Shown one piece after another: positions 8,680 through 16,565 of a stretch of 51,342 nt of DNA. The position numbers were made by a program, and so were the translations under genes. The notes under the pieces are model-generated. The model had not been told where the DNA came from and made no database searches. It worked only from the letters and a program-made list of their open reading frames with translations. Each line of letters starts with the position of its first letter. The first letter of the stretch is position 1. This stretch comes from CABYIR01 sp038103905 (lineage in GTDB: Bacteria; Pseudomonadota; Alphaproteobacteria; Pelagibacterales; AG-422-B15). The stretch is from NCBI GenBank assembly GCA_038103905.1, contig JAYNZW010000010.1, forward strand, positions 1 to 51,342. The letters run 5' to 3'.

Positions 8680-9855
8680 TTATCTTTCAGCTACTCGCAT
8701 AAATCGGTTGAATAAATTCATTATTATTGAAGTCAGTAAACTTAATAATAAATAAACACCCATTACCATACCAATTATCTCAATTGCTTGACCAGTTTGC
8801 ATGAGTGCTGTACCTGCAAAAACTAAAACTAAATCAGGATAAGCAATAGCAGCTGCCAATGATGAATTTTTAGTTAAATTTAAATATTGATTTGTTAAAG
8901 GTGGAACAATTACGCGTAATGCTTGAGGTATAATCACCAATCGCAAAATCTGACCTTGATTTAAACCCAGCGAACGAGCAGCTTCCGTTTGCCCAAGAGA
9001 TACCGCTTGAATGCCCGCTCTAACTACTTCAGCTATAAATGATGCAGTATACATTGATAGAGCAAAAGTTAACGCGACTAATTCAGGTATCAATTTAATT
9101 CCACCTTTGAAATTAAATCCTTTTAACTCAGGATAATCAAAGGTAACTGGAAATCCAGTTGCAAATAAACTTAAAAATACAAATAGAATTATTAATCCAA
9201 CTGATGAAGAAAAGACTGGAAATGTTTGTCCCGTTTTATTTTGTCTTTGACGGGACCAAACAGCAATACCAATACTTATAATTATAGCCGCAATAAAGCT
9301 ATATAATATTAAAGTACCCCCTTCACCAAAAATAGGATCTGGAATGAACAGGCCTCTATTATTTAGAAAAAAAGAGTCAAATAATTCTAAGCTTTGTTTT
9401 GGCTTGGGTAAGGCGCGTAAAACAGCAAAGTACCAAAAAAATATTTGTAAAAGTAGAGGAAGATTTCTTAGAACTTCAATATAAGCTTCTGCTAATTTAG
9501 CTATCAACCAGTTTGAAGAAAGGCGAGCAATACCGATTGTAAATCCAACAATTGTTGCGACAAAAATTCCTAATCCTGCCACAAGCAAAGTATTTAATAG
9601 GCCTACAATAAATGAATCAAAATAGGTAGAGGTTGGTGAATATTCAATCAGAGTCATTTGAATATCGAATTGAGCTTCAACACCTAAGAACTCAAAACCA
9701 CTAGCAAGACCTCTAGCCACCATATTTCTTGCTGTATTATCGACTATGTAAATAACCGCTAAAATTACTAAAGCTAAAGTGACTATTTGATAGAAGATGC
9801 CCTGAACGCTTCTATTAAATAAAATATTATTGAGGCTTAAATCTCTACCTTGCAT
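8680..9855 (-). CDS. aapQ: General L-amino acid ABC transporter permease AapQ
   Basis: A 391-residue membrane permease and partner of AapM. It has an N-terminal hydrophobic helix (ALVILAVIYIV), a permease domain split by a large insertion between about residues 165 and 260 as in other AapQ proteins, and an EAA loop reading EAARSLGLNQGQILRLVIIPQ near 290. A hairpin terminator lies between its start and the upstream aapJ, so its expression probably depends on read-through. Confidence 0.95.
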   Translation of the reverse strand: MQGRDLSLNNILFNRSVQGIFYQIVTLALVILAVIYIVDNTARNMVARGLASGFEFLGVEAQFDIQMTLIEYSPTSTYFDSFIVGLLNTLLVAGLGIFVATIVGFTIGIARLSSNWLIAKLAEAYIEVLRNLPLLLQIFFWYFAVLRALPKPKQSLELFDSFFLNNRGLFIPDPIFGEGGTLILYSFIAAIIISIGIAVWSRQRQNKTGQTFPVFSSSVGLIILFVFLSLFATGFPVTFDYPELKGFNFKGGIKLIPELVALTFALSMYTASFIAEVVRAGIQAVSLGQTEAARSLGLNQGQILRLVIIPQALRVIVPPLTNQYLNLTKNSSLAAAIAYPDLVLVFAGTALMQTGQAIEIIGMVMGVYLLLSLLTSIIMNLFNRFMRVAER

Positions 9856-9892
9856 AAACTAACCTATACAATAGAAAGTTTGAAATTTGTAT

Positions 9893-9923
9893 AAAAAAAG
9901 GGAGTCAATTTACACTGACTCCC
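9893..9923 (-). terminator. Intrinsic terminator/attenuator between aapJ and aapQ
   Basis: On the minus strand, downstream of the aapJ stop, GGGAGTCA (complement of 9916-9923) pairs perfectly with TGACTCCC (complement of 9900-9907) around an 8-nt loop. A run of seven Ts follows (complement of 9893-9899). Its place inside the operon suggests partial termination that keeps the binding protein more abundant than the membrane parts. The other strand also has a T-run after the stem. Confidence 0.85.
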
Positions 9924-9949
9924 TCTAATTTTTTTATAAGATCTGCAGA

Positions 9950-10975
9950 TTATCTAGCAGGAGGTGCGTATAAAACTCCACCATTCTTATAAGAAGCGTT
10001 TGGAGAACCAGCTCTTGCTAGTCCAACAGGTGTATTAGCACCAACGTTAGCTTCATAGATATCACCGTAGTTTCCTACTTGAGAGATAATATCGTATGAC
10101 CAGCTATCACCAAGATTTAACGCTGCGCCGTTTCCACCTTCTTTTCCACATAGTCTAGCTACAACTGGATTTCCAGTTGTTGCACATGTAGATGAAGCAC
10201 TTCCTTTATCAAGACCGAACTCTTCAGCTTCAATCATAGCATTAAGAGACCATCTAACGATATCAGCCCAGTCACCATCACCTTCTCTAACAACAGGTCC
10301 TAAAGGCTCTTTAGAAATTGTTTCAGGTAAAACAACATGAGCATCTGGATCAGCAAGCTTAGTTCTTTGAGCTGCTAGACCAGATTTATCAGTTGTATAA
10401 GTATCACAACGACCTTCGTCATATGCGTTTACAACTTCATCAGCTTTCTCAAAAACAACTGGCTCGTAAGACATGCCATTTGCTCTAAAGAAGTCAGCCA
10501 TGTTTAACTCTGTAGTAGTTCCAAGGTTTGTACAAACACTTGCACCGTCTAATTCCATTGCACTTGTAATTCCTGAGTCACTTCTAACCATGAAACCTTG
10601 TCCATCGTAGAAATTTACACCAGCGAACTCAAGACCGATTTGTGCATCTCTTGATAGTGTCCAAGTTGTGTTTCTTGATAACACATCAATTTCACCAGAC
10701 TGGAGAGCTGTAAATCTTTCTTTCGCAGTTAAAGGAACATATTTTACATTGTCCGGAGTTCCAAAAATTGCAGCTGAAACAGCACGACATACGTCTACAT
10801 CAATACCACTCCAGTTACCGTCTGAATCCGGGTTAGAGAAACCAGGTACTCCCTGACTTACTCCACAATTGAAAAATCCTTGGCTTTTAACTGTATCTAA
10901 AGTTCCAGCAGTAGCAGCTGAAACTGTAAATAAAGAAATAATAGCACTAAGGATCGTAAGTTTTCTTATGATCAT
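9950..10975 (-). CDS. aapJ: General L-amino acid ABC transporter, periplasmic binding protein AapJ
   Basis: Periplasmic substrate-binding protein for a broad range of L-amino acids. The 341 residues begin with a signal peptide (MIIRKLTILSAIISLFTVSA, probable cleavage near ATAG) followed by the SBP type 3 fold: GVSQGVPGFSNPDSDGNWSGIDVDVCRA near residue 40 and LSRNTTWTLSRD near 105. Codon choice is visibly more GC-rich than in its neighbours (TCT/GCT/GGT/AAC-type codons), as expected for one of the most highly expressed proteins in such cells. A clear ribosome site, AAAGGA, precedes the ATG by about 8 nt. First gene of the aap operon. Confidence 0.96.
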   Translation of the reverse strand: MIIRKLTILSAIISLFTVSAATAGTLDTVKSQGFFNCGVSQGVPGFSNPDSDGNWSGIDVDVCRAVSAAIFGTPDNVKYVPLTAKERFTALQSGEIDVLSRNTTWTLSRDAQIGLEFAGVNFYDGQGFMVRSDSGITSAMELDGASVCTNLGTTTELNMADFFRANGMSYEPVVFEKADEVVNAYDEGRCDTYTTDKSGLAAQRTKLADPDAHVVLPETISKEPLGPVVREGDGDWADIVRWSLNAMIEAEEFGLDKGSASSTCATTGNPVVARLCGKEGGNGAALNLGDSWSYDIISQVGNYGDIYEANVGANTPVGLARAGSPNASYKNGGVLYAPPAR

Positions 10976-11106
10976 ATTAATTAATCCTTTTTTTTAATTT
11001 AATTAAATAGAAGGCAGTATAAACACGAAAATTGAGTGAAATGAAACTAAAAATTTTTAAGATAAATGATACTATATATTGTAAGTGTGGATAACTTTGA
11101 TACTAC

Positions 11107-11736
11107 CTATCGTCCCACAGTAATCCTTATATCAATATCTTTCATGTCATAATTAATTAACGACTTAGCGTATTCAAATTCTTCTTTTGTTAATTGAATA
11201 ATTAAATCATCAATCCCTTCCTGACCTGCGGCGCATAATGAGGAGACGTTACATTGCAGATACCATCTGACAGATTGAATAAGATTTTTTTTCACTCCAT
11301 CACCTCTCTCAAACATATTAGCTATGTTGTATTGTGCTTCTGGTACACCTCGTTCAGCAGCAAACAAATATAATTGAGCGGCTTTTTTGTAATTAGTTAT
11401 TATTAATGGATGATCATCATAGTATTCTGCAAGTGCATATGCTGCTCTAGGATCACCTTCTTCTGAATAGAGTTCTTCAAATATTTTTTTTGCTTTTCTA
11501 TAGTTGGAAAATTTTTTAAAAACACAAAAATCTTCGATTTCACAAAGACCTAATTGAGCAGAGTCATTGTATAACATTCCAATGACATATTTTGCTGAAG
11601 AGTTTCCATTTTTTGCTTCATCTTGCCATTTAGCTATACCTTCAGCTTTATTTCCACTCATATATAAATCATAGGCTGTATTAGCTTGAACGTTTAAAGA
11701 AATAAATATTAAGAATAAAAATAAAATTTTTTTCAT
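11107..11736 (-). CDS. Secreted Sel1-like repeat protein
   Basis: A 209-residue protein with an N-terminal signal peptide (MKKILFLFLIFISLNVQA). At least three Sel1/TPR-like repeats follow, seen as SGNKAEGIAKWQDEAKNGNSSAKYVIG, DPRAAYALAEYYDD and VPEAQYNIANMFERGDGVKKN. Sel1 proteins act as scaffolds in the envelope, but nothing here gives a partner. Four cysteines in the mature part could form disulfides. It stands alone, between the aapJ upstream region and tRNA-Arg. The 131 nt between it and aapJ contains the aap promoter region by position, with no clear element seen. Confidence 0.75.
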   Translation of the reverse strand: MKKILFLFLIFISLNVQANTAYDLYMSGNKAEGIAKWQDEAKNGNSSAKYVIGMLYNDSAQLGLCEIEDFCVFKKFSNYRKAKKIFEELYSEEGDPRAAYALAEYYDDHPLIITNYKKAAQLYLFAAERGVPEAQYNIANMFERGDGVKKNLIQSVRWYLQCNVSSLCAAGQEGIDDLIIQLTKEEFEYAKSLINYDMKDIDIRITVGR

Positions 11737-11742
11737 TTATTT

Positions 11743-11818
<76 letters not shown>

Positions 11819-11820
11819 AT

Positions 11821-12099
11821 TTATTTAAAATTATCCGCGTATGATTTACTTATAATTCTTCTATTCGAAGATTCAAGAACATCATAATCCAATTTATGTC
11901 TTTCAGCATAATTTATTGCTTTTTCTTTAGATGAAAAAAATAAATTAACTTGTGACTTAGTACTAGCTCCACCATTCCAACCAATTAGGGGGTCTTTTGT
12001 CTGATGAGATCCATCATCAATGATCAGTTTCCATGATTTTTCTTTTGCTCTTCCTGATTGCATTGCAGTTTTAGAAGGTCTAAATATTTTAGCTTTCAT
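11821..12099 (-). CDS. NADH dehydrogenase accessory subunit, NDUFS4/18-kDa type (ETC complex I family)
   Basis: A 92-residue protein matching the conserved core of the complex I accessory subunit that alphaproteobacteria share with mitochondria: a basic N-terminus (KIFRPSKTAMQSGRAK), W-K-L near residue 23, then DPLIGWNGGASTKSQVNLFF and KEKAINYAERHKLDYDV. It probably binds the NADH-oxidizing arm of complex I at the membrane. It is separated by 10 nt from aguB, so it may be read with the agmatine genes, an unexpected pairing probably due to genome compaction. Confidence 0.9.
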   Translation of the reverse strand: MKAKIFRPSKTAMQSGRAKEKSWKLIIDDGSHQTKDPLIGWNGGASTKSQVNLFFSSKEKAINYAERHKLDYDVLESSNRRIISKSYADNFK

Positions 12100-12109
12100 A
12101 TTTTGTTAT

Positions 12110-12976
12110 TTATCCATCTAGGCTCATTAGAGGTGCGTATAGATCAGGCCTTCTATCTCTAAAGATACCCCAAGTTCTTCTAAATGACTCTGCCTCATCT
12201 AAGTTTATACTTGCAACAAGTACTTCTTCTTTGTCTCTACTTCCTTCTGCAAGCATATCACTTTTATAGTCAGTAATAAATGAACGACCATAAAAGAAAT
12301 TATTACATGTATCGCCCGACTCTGTTCCAATACGATTTGAAGCAACTATAGGAACTTGATTACATGCTGAGTGTCCAATCATAGCTCGTTGCCACATATC
12401 AGAACTATCATAATCATCTTCACTATCTGGCTCACCACCTATTGCAGTTGGGTAAAAAATAACCTCAGCACCTTGAAGTGACATAATTCTTGCCGCCTCT
12501 GATGACCATTGATCCCAACAAATTCCAACTCCAATTTTTGCAAAACTTGTATCCCAAACTTTGAATCCAGTATCTCCTGGATTGAAATAAAACTTTTCTT
12601 GGTATCCAGGGCCATCAGGAATGTGAGATTTACGATAGTTACCTAAAATAGATCCATCTGCATTAATAATCGCTACCGAATTAAAATAAGCCTTATTAGA
12701 TTTTTCAAAATAGCTAATTGGTAAAACTACATTGTGTTCTTTTGCTACTTTTGACATTGTATTTAAAATTGGATGACCATCAAATGGCATCGCTAAATCA
12801 AAATACTGATCTTTTTGATCTTTACAAAAATATACATTCCCAAATAATTCTTGTATAAGAATAATATTCGCTCCTTCTTTTGAAGCTTTGCTAATTAAAT
12901 CGATTGCTTTATCAACATTTTCATCTGTGTTTGTTGAACAAGCCATTTGAGTAGCGGCAACTTTTATTTCTCTCAT
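12110..12976 (-). CDS. aguB: N-carbamoylputrescine amidase
   Basis: Hydrolyses N-carbamoylputrescine to putrescine, CO2 and ammonia. It is a nitrilase-superfamily protein with the triad Glu in LIQELFGN, Lys in YRKSHIPDG and Cys in GICWDQW. The start chosen is MREIKVAATQM: its ATG overlaps the aguA stop as ATGA, and family members begin there; an in-frame ATG 33 nt upstream is less likely. This gives 288 residues, the usual length. With aguA it makes a two-step agmatine-to-putrescine route. Confidence 0.94.
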   Translation of the reverse strand: MREIKVAATQMACSTNTDENVDKAIDLISKASKEGANIILIQELFGNVYFCKDQKDQYFDLAMPFDGHPILNTMSKVAKEHNVVLPISYFEKSNKAYFNSVAIINADGSILGNYRKSHIPDGPGYQEKFYFNPGDTGFKVWDTSFAKIGVGICWDQWSSEAARIMSLQGAEVIFYPTAIGGEPDSEDDYDSSDMWQRAMIGHSACNQVPIVASNRIGTESGDTCNNFFYGRSFITDYKSDMLAEGSRDKEEVLVASINLDEAESFRRTWGIFRDRRPDLYAPLMSLDG

Positions 12977-14010
12977 AAGTGACCTTTCGGTTGTTGTTGG
13001 GTAATACAATGTACATTACCTCCACCCATATGTATATCATGACCATCAATACAAACAACTTTCCTATCTGGAAAAGCAAACTTAATTTGATTTACCGCAG
13101 CCTCATCTGCCTTTGTATCATTATAAATAGGCATAATGATTCCACCATTGGCTATATAGTAGTTAATATAAGAACAAGGCTCATCACTACCTGGTACAAG
13201 TCTTTGGTATGACATTTCAATTTCAATAACTTTTAACCTATTGCCCTTAGAGTCTGTTGATGTTTTAAGCATCTCTAAATTTTCATTCAATATTTCGTAA
13301 TAAGTATCGTTTTTATCATTGCAGACCATTGCAGACACAACTCCTGGCTCAGTAAAACAAGCAACATTATCAATATGTCCATCAGTTCCTTCATCCGTCC
13401 CATGCTTTAACCAAATTATTTTACTGATGCCAAAATATTCTCTTAGATTATTTTCAATTTCCTCTTTAGATAGCAAAGGATTTCTATTCTTATTTAATAG
13501 ACATTGCTCAGTTGTAATCAATGTTCCATTTCCGTCTACATGAATTGATCCACCTTCCAAAACCATACTGTTTTTAAAATATTCTGCCTTGGTTTCATTG
13601 ATCATAAATTTAGCTACCTTATCATCTAGTTCATAATTTTCTTTATAGCCCCAACAATTAAAATCAGAGTCAACTCCTCCCAACTTACCATCTTCATCTA
13701 GTAAAAAAATTGCACCTGAGTCTCTGCACCACGCATCATTTATTGGAAGTTCTAAAATATCTATGTTTCCATCAAGTAACTCATTAGCACTTGCTCGATC
13801 ATTTGGATGAACTATCATTTTTAATTTTTCAAAATTACTAATAGTGTTGGCAACATTTGACCAAGCTATGCGACCTTTGTCTAAATCAAAATGTGACCAT
13901 GACGGAGTAACATCAGATGGAAATGTTTCTGTAGGCCACTGCATCCAGCAACATTCATGAGTATGCCACTCAGCTGGCATTCTAAAGCCTCTATTTACTG
14001 GTTTCGTCAT
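12973..14010 (-). CDS. aguA: Agmatine deiminase
   Basis: Converts agmatine to N-carbamoylputrescine plus ammonia in the cytoplasm. The 345-residue guanidine-modifying enzyme shows the catalytic cysteine in GGGNVHCITQQQP at the C-terminus, the WCRDSGAIF substrate segment near residue 92 and the histidine-containing GTDEGTDGHIDN near 205. Its stop overlaps the aguB start by 4 nt (ATGA), so they are translationally coupled. The start lies about 20 nt from tRNA-Pro, on the same strand. Confidence 0.95.
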   Translation of the reverse strand: MTKPVNRGFRMPAEWHTHECCWMQWPTETFPSDVTPSWSHFDLDKGRIAWSNVANTISNFEKLKMIVHPNDRASANELLDGNIDILELPINDAWCRDSGAIFLLDEDGKLGGVDSDFNCWGYKENYELDDKVAKFMINETKAEYFKNSMVLEGGSIHVDGNGTLITTEQCLLNKNRNPLLSKEEIENNLREYFGISKIIWLKHGTDEGTDGHIDNVACFTEPGVVSAMVCNDKNDTYYEILNENLEMLKTSTDSKGNRLKVIEIEMSYQRLVPGSDEPCSYINYYIANGGIIMPIYNDTKADEAAVNQIKFAFPDRKVVCIDGHDIHMGGGNVHCITQQQPKGHL

Positions 14011-14030
14011 AGAATAAATATAACTAATGA

Positions 14031-14107
<77 letters not shown>

Positions 14108-14152
14108 AAAACGAACTGAATGTATATAAAATCAAATAATACTGCAATCAAT

Positions 14153-15112
14153 TTAATCAGATTTAAAAAAATCTAATATGATCTTGTTTACTTCATCTGG
14201 CTTTTCTTGCTGAAGCCAATGTCCAGCGCCATTAATTATTTTATTTACTTTAAGTTGAGAATAATTGTTTTTCTCAATTGGAGCCCATGCACTAACTGGA
14301 TCACTGTCTCCAGTAATAAAACATGATGGAACATTTACCTTTGATGCATGAGTATCTTTTGTAATTTCCCAATTACGATTTATGTTTCTATACCAATTTA
14401 TAGGTCCTCGCATACCTCCTTTTTGAAATCTACTTAATAAATAGTTGAAATCTTCCTCACTTAACCATTTTGGAATAGAGTCAAATGAACCAATTGAGTC
14501 GAGAAAAGTCATATTCTTAGTTAATGGCTTGGGTTGAAATGTTTCTGTTGAAGATCCATCTGATTGCAATGACCCATAAATATTAAGTAAAGATAGCCTC
14601 ATATCTTTTTCTAGTTCTTTTTCGACAATACCTTCAGTCTGGAAGTAAAGCATATAAAAAAAATAATCTTTAAAAAGAAATTTCATTGTTTCAATTGGAG
14701 AGCTGCTTGAAACTAAATATGGAACAGACATGCCACAAGCTTTTATTACTCTAGTTTCATAATAAAGACATGTATTCCAAACTACTGGAGCACCCCAATC
14801 ATGACCAATCAAGTAAAATTTATCAGCACTTAAGTAGTCGGCAGTTGCAATTATATCAGATGTTAATTTTTTAATGTCATAGTCTTCAACATTATGTGGT
14901 TTTGAAGTTTCTCCGTACCCTCTCATATCCAATGCAGCTATAGAAAATCCATTTTTTATGAGAAACTTAATTTGATGTCTCCATGTATACCATGACTCAG
15001 GCCAACCATGAGCAAAAATCACTAATGGACCGTTTCCATCACAATAAACATTAAGATTAATTTCACCATTTTTGATTAAATTAAAATTATCTGCATTAAA
15101 TTCTTTAAGCAT
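14153..15112 (-). CDS. Alpha/beta hydrolase, epoxide-hydrolase-like
   Basis: A 319-residue alpha/beta hydrolase. The oxyanion segment FAHGWPESWYTWRHQ (near residue 33) and the nucleophile elbow GHDWGAPVVW (Asp near 106) match soluble epoxide hydrolases, and the catalytic histidine is in GAGHWLQQEKP near the end. Lid-domain tyrosines typical of the family are plausible (MLYFQTEG). The substrate is unknown; haloalkane dehalogenase or ester hydrolase cannot be excluded. Its start overlaps the stop of the thioesterase gene by one base (TAATG), which suggests they act on related substrates. Confidence 0.85.
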   Translation of the reverse strand: MLKEFNADNFNLIKNGEINLNVYCDGNGPLVIFAHGWPESWYTWRHQIKFLIKNGFSIAALDMRGYGETSKPHNVEDYDIKKLTSDIIATADYLSADKFYLIGHDWGAPVVWNTCLYYETRVIKACGMSVPYLVSSSSPIETMKFLFKDYFFYMLYFQTEGIVEKELEKDMRLSLLNIYGSLQSDGSSTETFQPKPLTKNMTFLDSIGSFDSIPKWLSEEDFNYLLSRFQKGGMRGPINWYRNINRNWEITKDTHASKVNVPSCFITGDSDPVSAWAPIEKNNYSQLKVNKIINGAGHWLQQEKPDEVNKIILDFFKSD

Positions 15113-15546
15113 TATGATGGATCCTTCGTACCATGATTTTTTAAAATTTTAAATATTCCATCAGCATTAAATATTAAAGTCTCATTGATATATAAATTAC
15201 ATTTCATAAATATTATAGACTTAGTTGCTCTAGTTATTTCAGCAAAGCCATATACCCAAGAACCTAAAGGAGCAGGAGCTAAATAATTACCGCTCAATTT
15301 TGCAGTCAGGCATGGAAGTTTATGAGTTTTCCATGCTGTATACCCCATTATACCATCTGCAAAAGCTATATGCGTCCCGCCGTGAGCTATACCTGCTTTG
15401 TTTGAATTTTTTTCAAGAACTTTAAAACCTTTATAGACGGTTCCATCCTTTTCGGCATAATAAATAAATTCATTATTTTTTGAAAAAGGGCCTGGATCAT
15501 CATCAATTTTATAATTTTCAATATTTGATAAAAATTTATGGTCCAT
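15112..15546 (-). CDS. PaaI-type hotdog thioesterase
   Basis: A 144-residue single hotdog-fold protein. The segment KAGIAHGGTHIAFADGIMGYTAW near residue 50 is the typical PaaI/YbgC-like HGG active-site loop, and KLSGNYLAPAPLGSWV follows. Such enzymes hydrolyse acyl- or aryl-CoA thioesters. It is translationally coupled to the epoxide-hydrolase-like gene and divergent from the TPP-controlled thiB, with 46 nt between its ATG and the riboswitch. The acyl-CoA substrate is not predictable. Confidence 0.85.
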   Translation of the reverse strand: MDHKFLSNIENYKIDDDPGPFSKNNEFIYYAEKDGTVYKGFKVLEKNSNKAGIAHGGTHIAFADGIMGYTAWKTHKLPCLTAKLSGNYLAPAPLGSWVYGFAEITRATKSIIFMKCNLYINETLIFNADGIFKILKNHGTKDPS

Positions 15547-15592
15547 GAATAAATATTATATTTAATTATCTTGATTTGTCTCATATATTATA

Positions 15593-15670
15593 GAAACGGG
15601 GAGCTTAACTGCTGAGAGGTTTAATTGTAAACGACCCATAACCTGATCTAGATAATGCTAGCGGAGGAGT
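15593..15670 (+). promoter_or_regulatory. TPP riboswitch (THI element) before thiB
   Basis: The conserved THI-box blocks are all present in order: GGGGAGC (15598-15604), CTGAGAG (15612-15618), GACCC, and ACCTGATCTAGATAATGC followed by AGCGGAGGAG. The closing 3' segment, GGAGGAG at 15663-15669, is also the ribosome-binding site of thiB, only 4 nt before its ATG. Binding of thiamine pyrophosphate should therefore bury the site and block translation directly. No separate terminator is seen. Confidence 0.95.
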
Positions 15671-15673
15671 AAT

Positions 15674-16564
15674 ATGATCAAAAAAATTTTAATACTTACT
15701 TTATTTCTATTAACAAGTCATTTATCTGCGAAAGAAATCCTTACAATTGGAACATATGACTCATTTTCTTCCGAATGGGGCCCAGGTCCTGAAATAGAAA
15801 ATCGGTTTGAAGAAATTTGTAATTGCGATGTTCAGTATGTTGCCACTAATCAGGCTGGATCGTTAAACAGTAATATTTTTCAAAAAGGCAAAGATATACT
15901 TCTTGGAATAGAAGTGAACGACTTTGATGAAAAAGAAACACTCTATTGGGCAAAATATGATTATGGTTATTTTTCTTTTATTTATAATAACGAAAAAATT
16001 AAAAACCCTCCAAATTCATTTGAGCAACTTGCTTCAAACAATGATCTGAAAATAGTTGTACAAGACCCAAGAACAAGTCCTGTTGGTCTTGGATTATTAA
16101 GATGGATGAAACAAATTTATTCAGATCAATTTATTGAAGAATTTAAATTAATTAATGATCAAATAGTTACATACACACCTGGATGGTCGGAGGCCTACGG
16201 TATGTTTCTTGATAATAAAGCGGACCTTGTTTTAAGTTATAGCACATCACCGTTTTATCATTATGAATATGAAGACGACTACAAATATGAAGCATTAATC
16301 TTTGAAGAAGGACATTTAATAACTGAGGAAATAGTCTTGGTTAATAAGGATGCTTCGAACTTTGATTTAGCAAAATCATTTATTGATTTTATGCTAACTG
16401 AAGATATTCAAAAAATCATATCTTCAAGAAATATAATGTATCCTGTGAATAGTAATGCAGTCCCAGAAAAAATGAATAAACTTAATAAGCCAAAGAGACT
16501 AGAAACAAAAAATTACAATACTCAAGACCTGATCTCGGAATGGTTACAGGCATCAGTTAATTAA
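15674..16564 (+). CDS. thiB: Thiamine ABC transporter, periplasmic binding protein ThiB
   Basis: Periplasmic thiamine/TPP-binding protein. The 296-residue product has a signal peptide (MIKKILILTLFLLTSHLSA) and near-identical blocks to enteric ThiB: TYDSFSSEWGPGPE near residue 27, CNCDVQYVA, DYGYFSFIYNNEKIKNPP, VVQDPRTSPVGLGLL and TPGWSEAYGMFL. It is about 30 residues shorter than the E. coli protein, mostly from a missing loop between GIEVND and YDYGYF. Expression is controlled by the TPP riboswitch directly upstream. thiP starts 1 nt after its stop. Confidence 0.94.
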   Translation: MIKKILILTLFLLTSHLSAKEILTIGTYDSFSSEWGPGPEIENRFEEICNCDVQYVATNQAGSLNSNIFQKGKDILLGIEVNDFDEKETLYWAKYDYGYFSFIYNNEKIKNPPNSFEQLASNNDLKIVVQDPRTSPVGLGLLRWMKQIYSDQFIEEFKLINDQIVTYTPGWSEAYGMFLDNKADLVLSYSTSPFYHYEYEDDYKYEALIFEEGHLITEEIVLVNKDASNFDLAKSFIDFMLTEDIQKIISSRNIMYPVNSNAVPEKMNKLNKPKRLETKNYNTQDLISEWLQASVN

Positions 16565-16565
16565 G

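Noticed and set aside
12974..13009. Longer N-terminus for aguB starting at 13009
   Set aside because: The extra 11 residues do not match nitrilase-family starts, and the ATGA overlap with aguA supports 12976.
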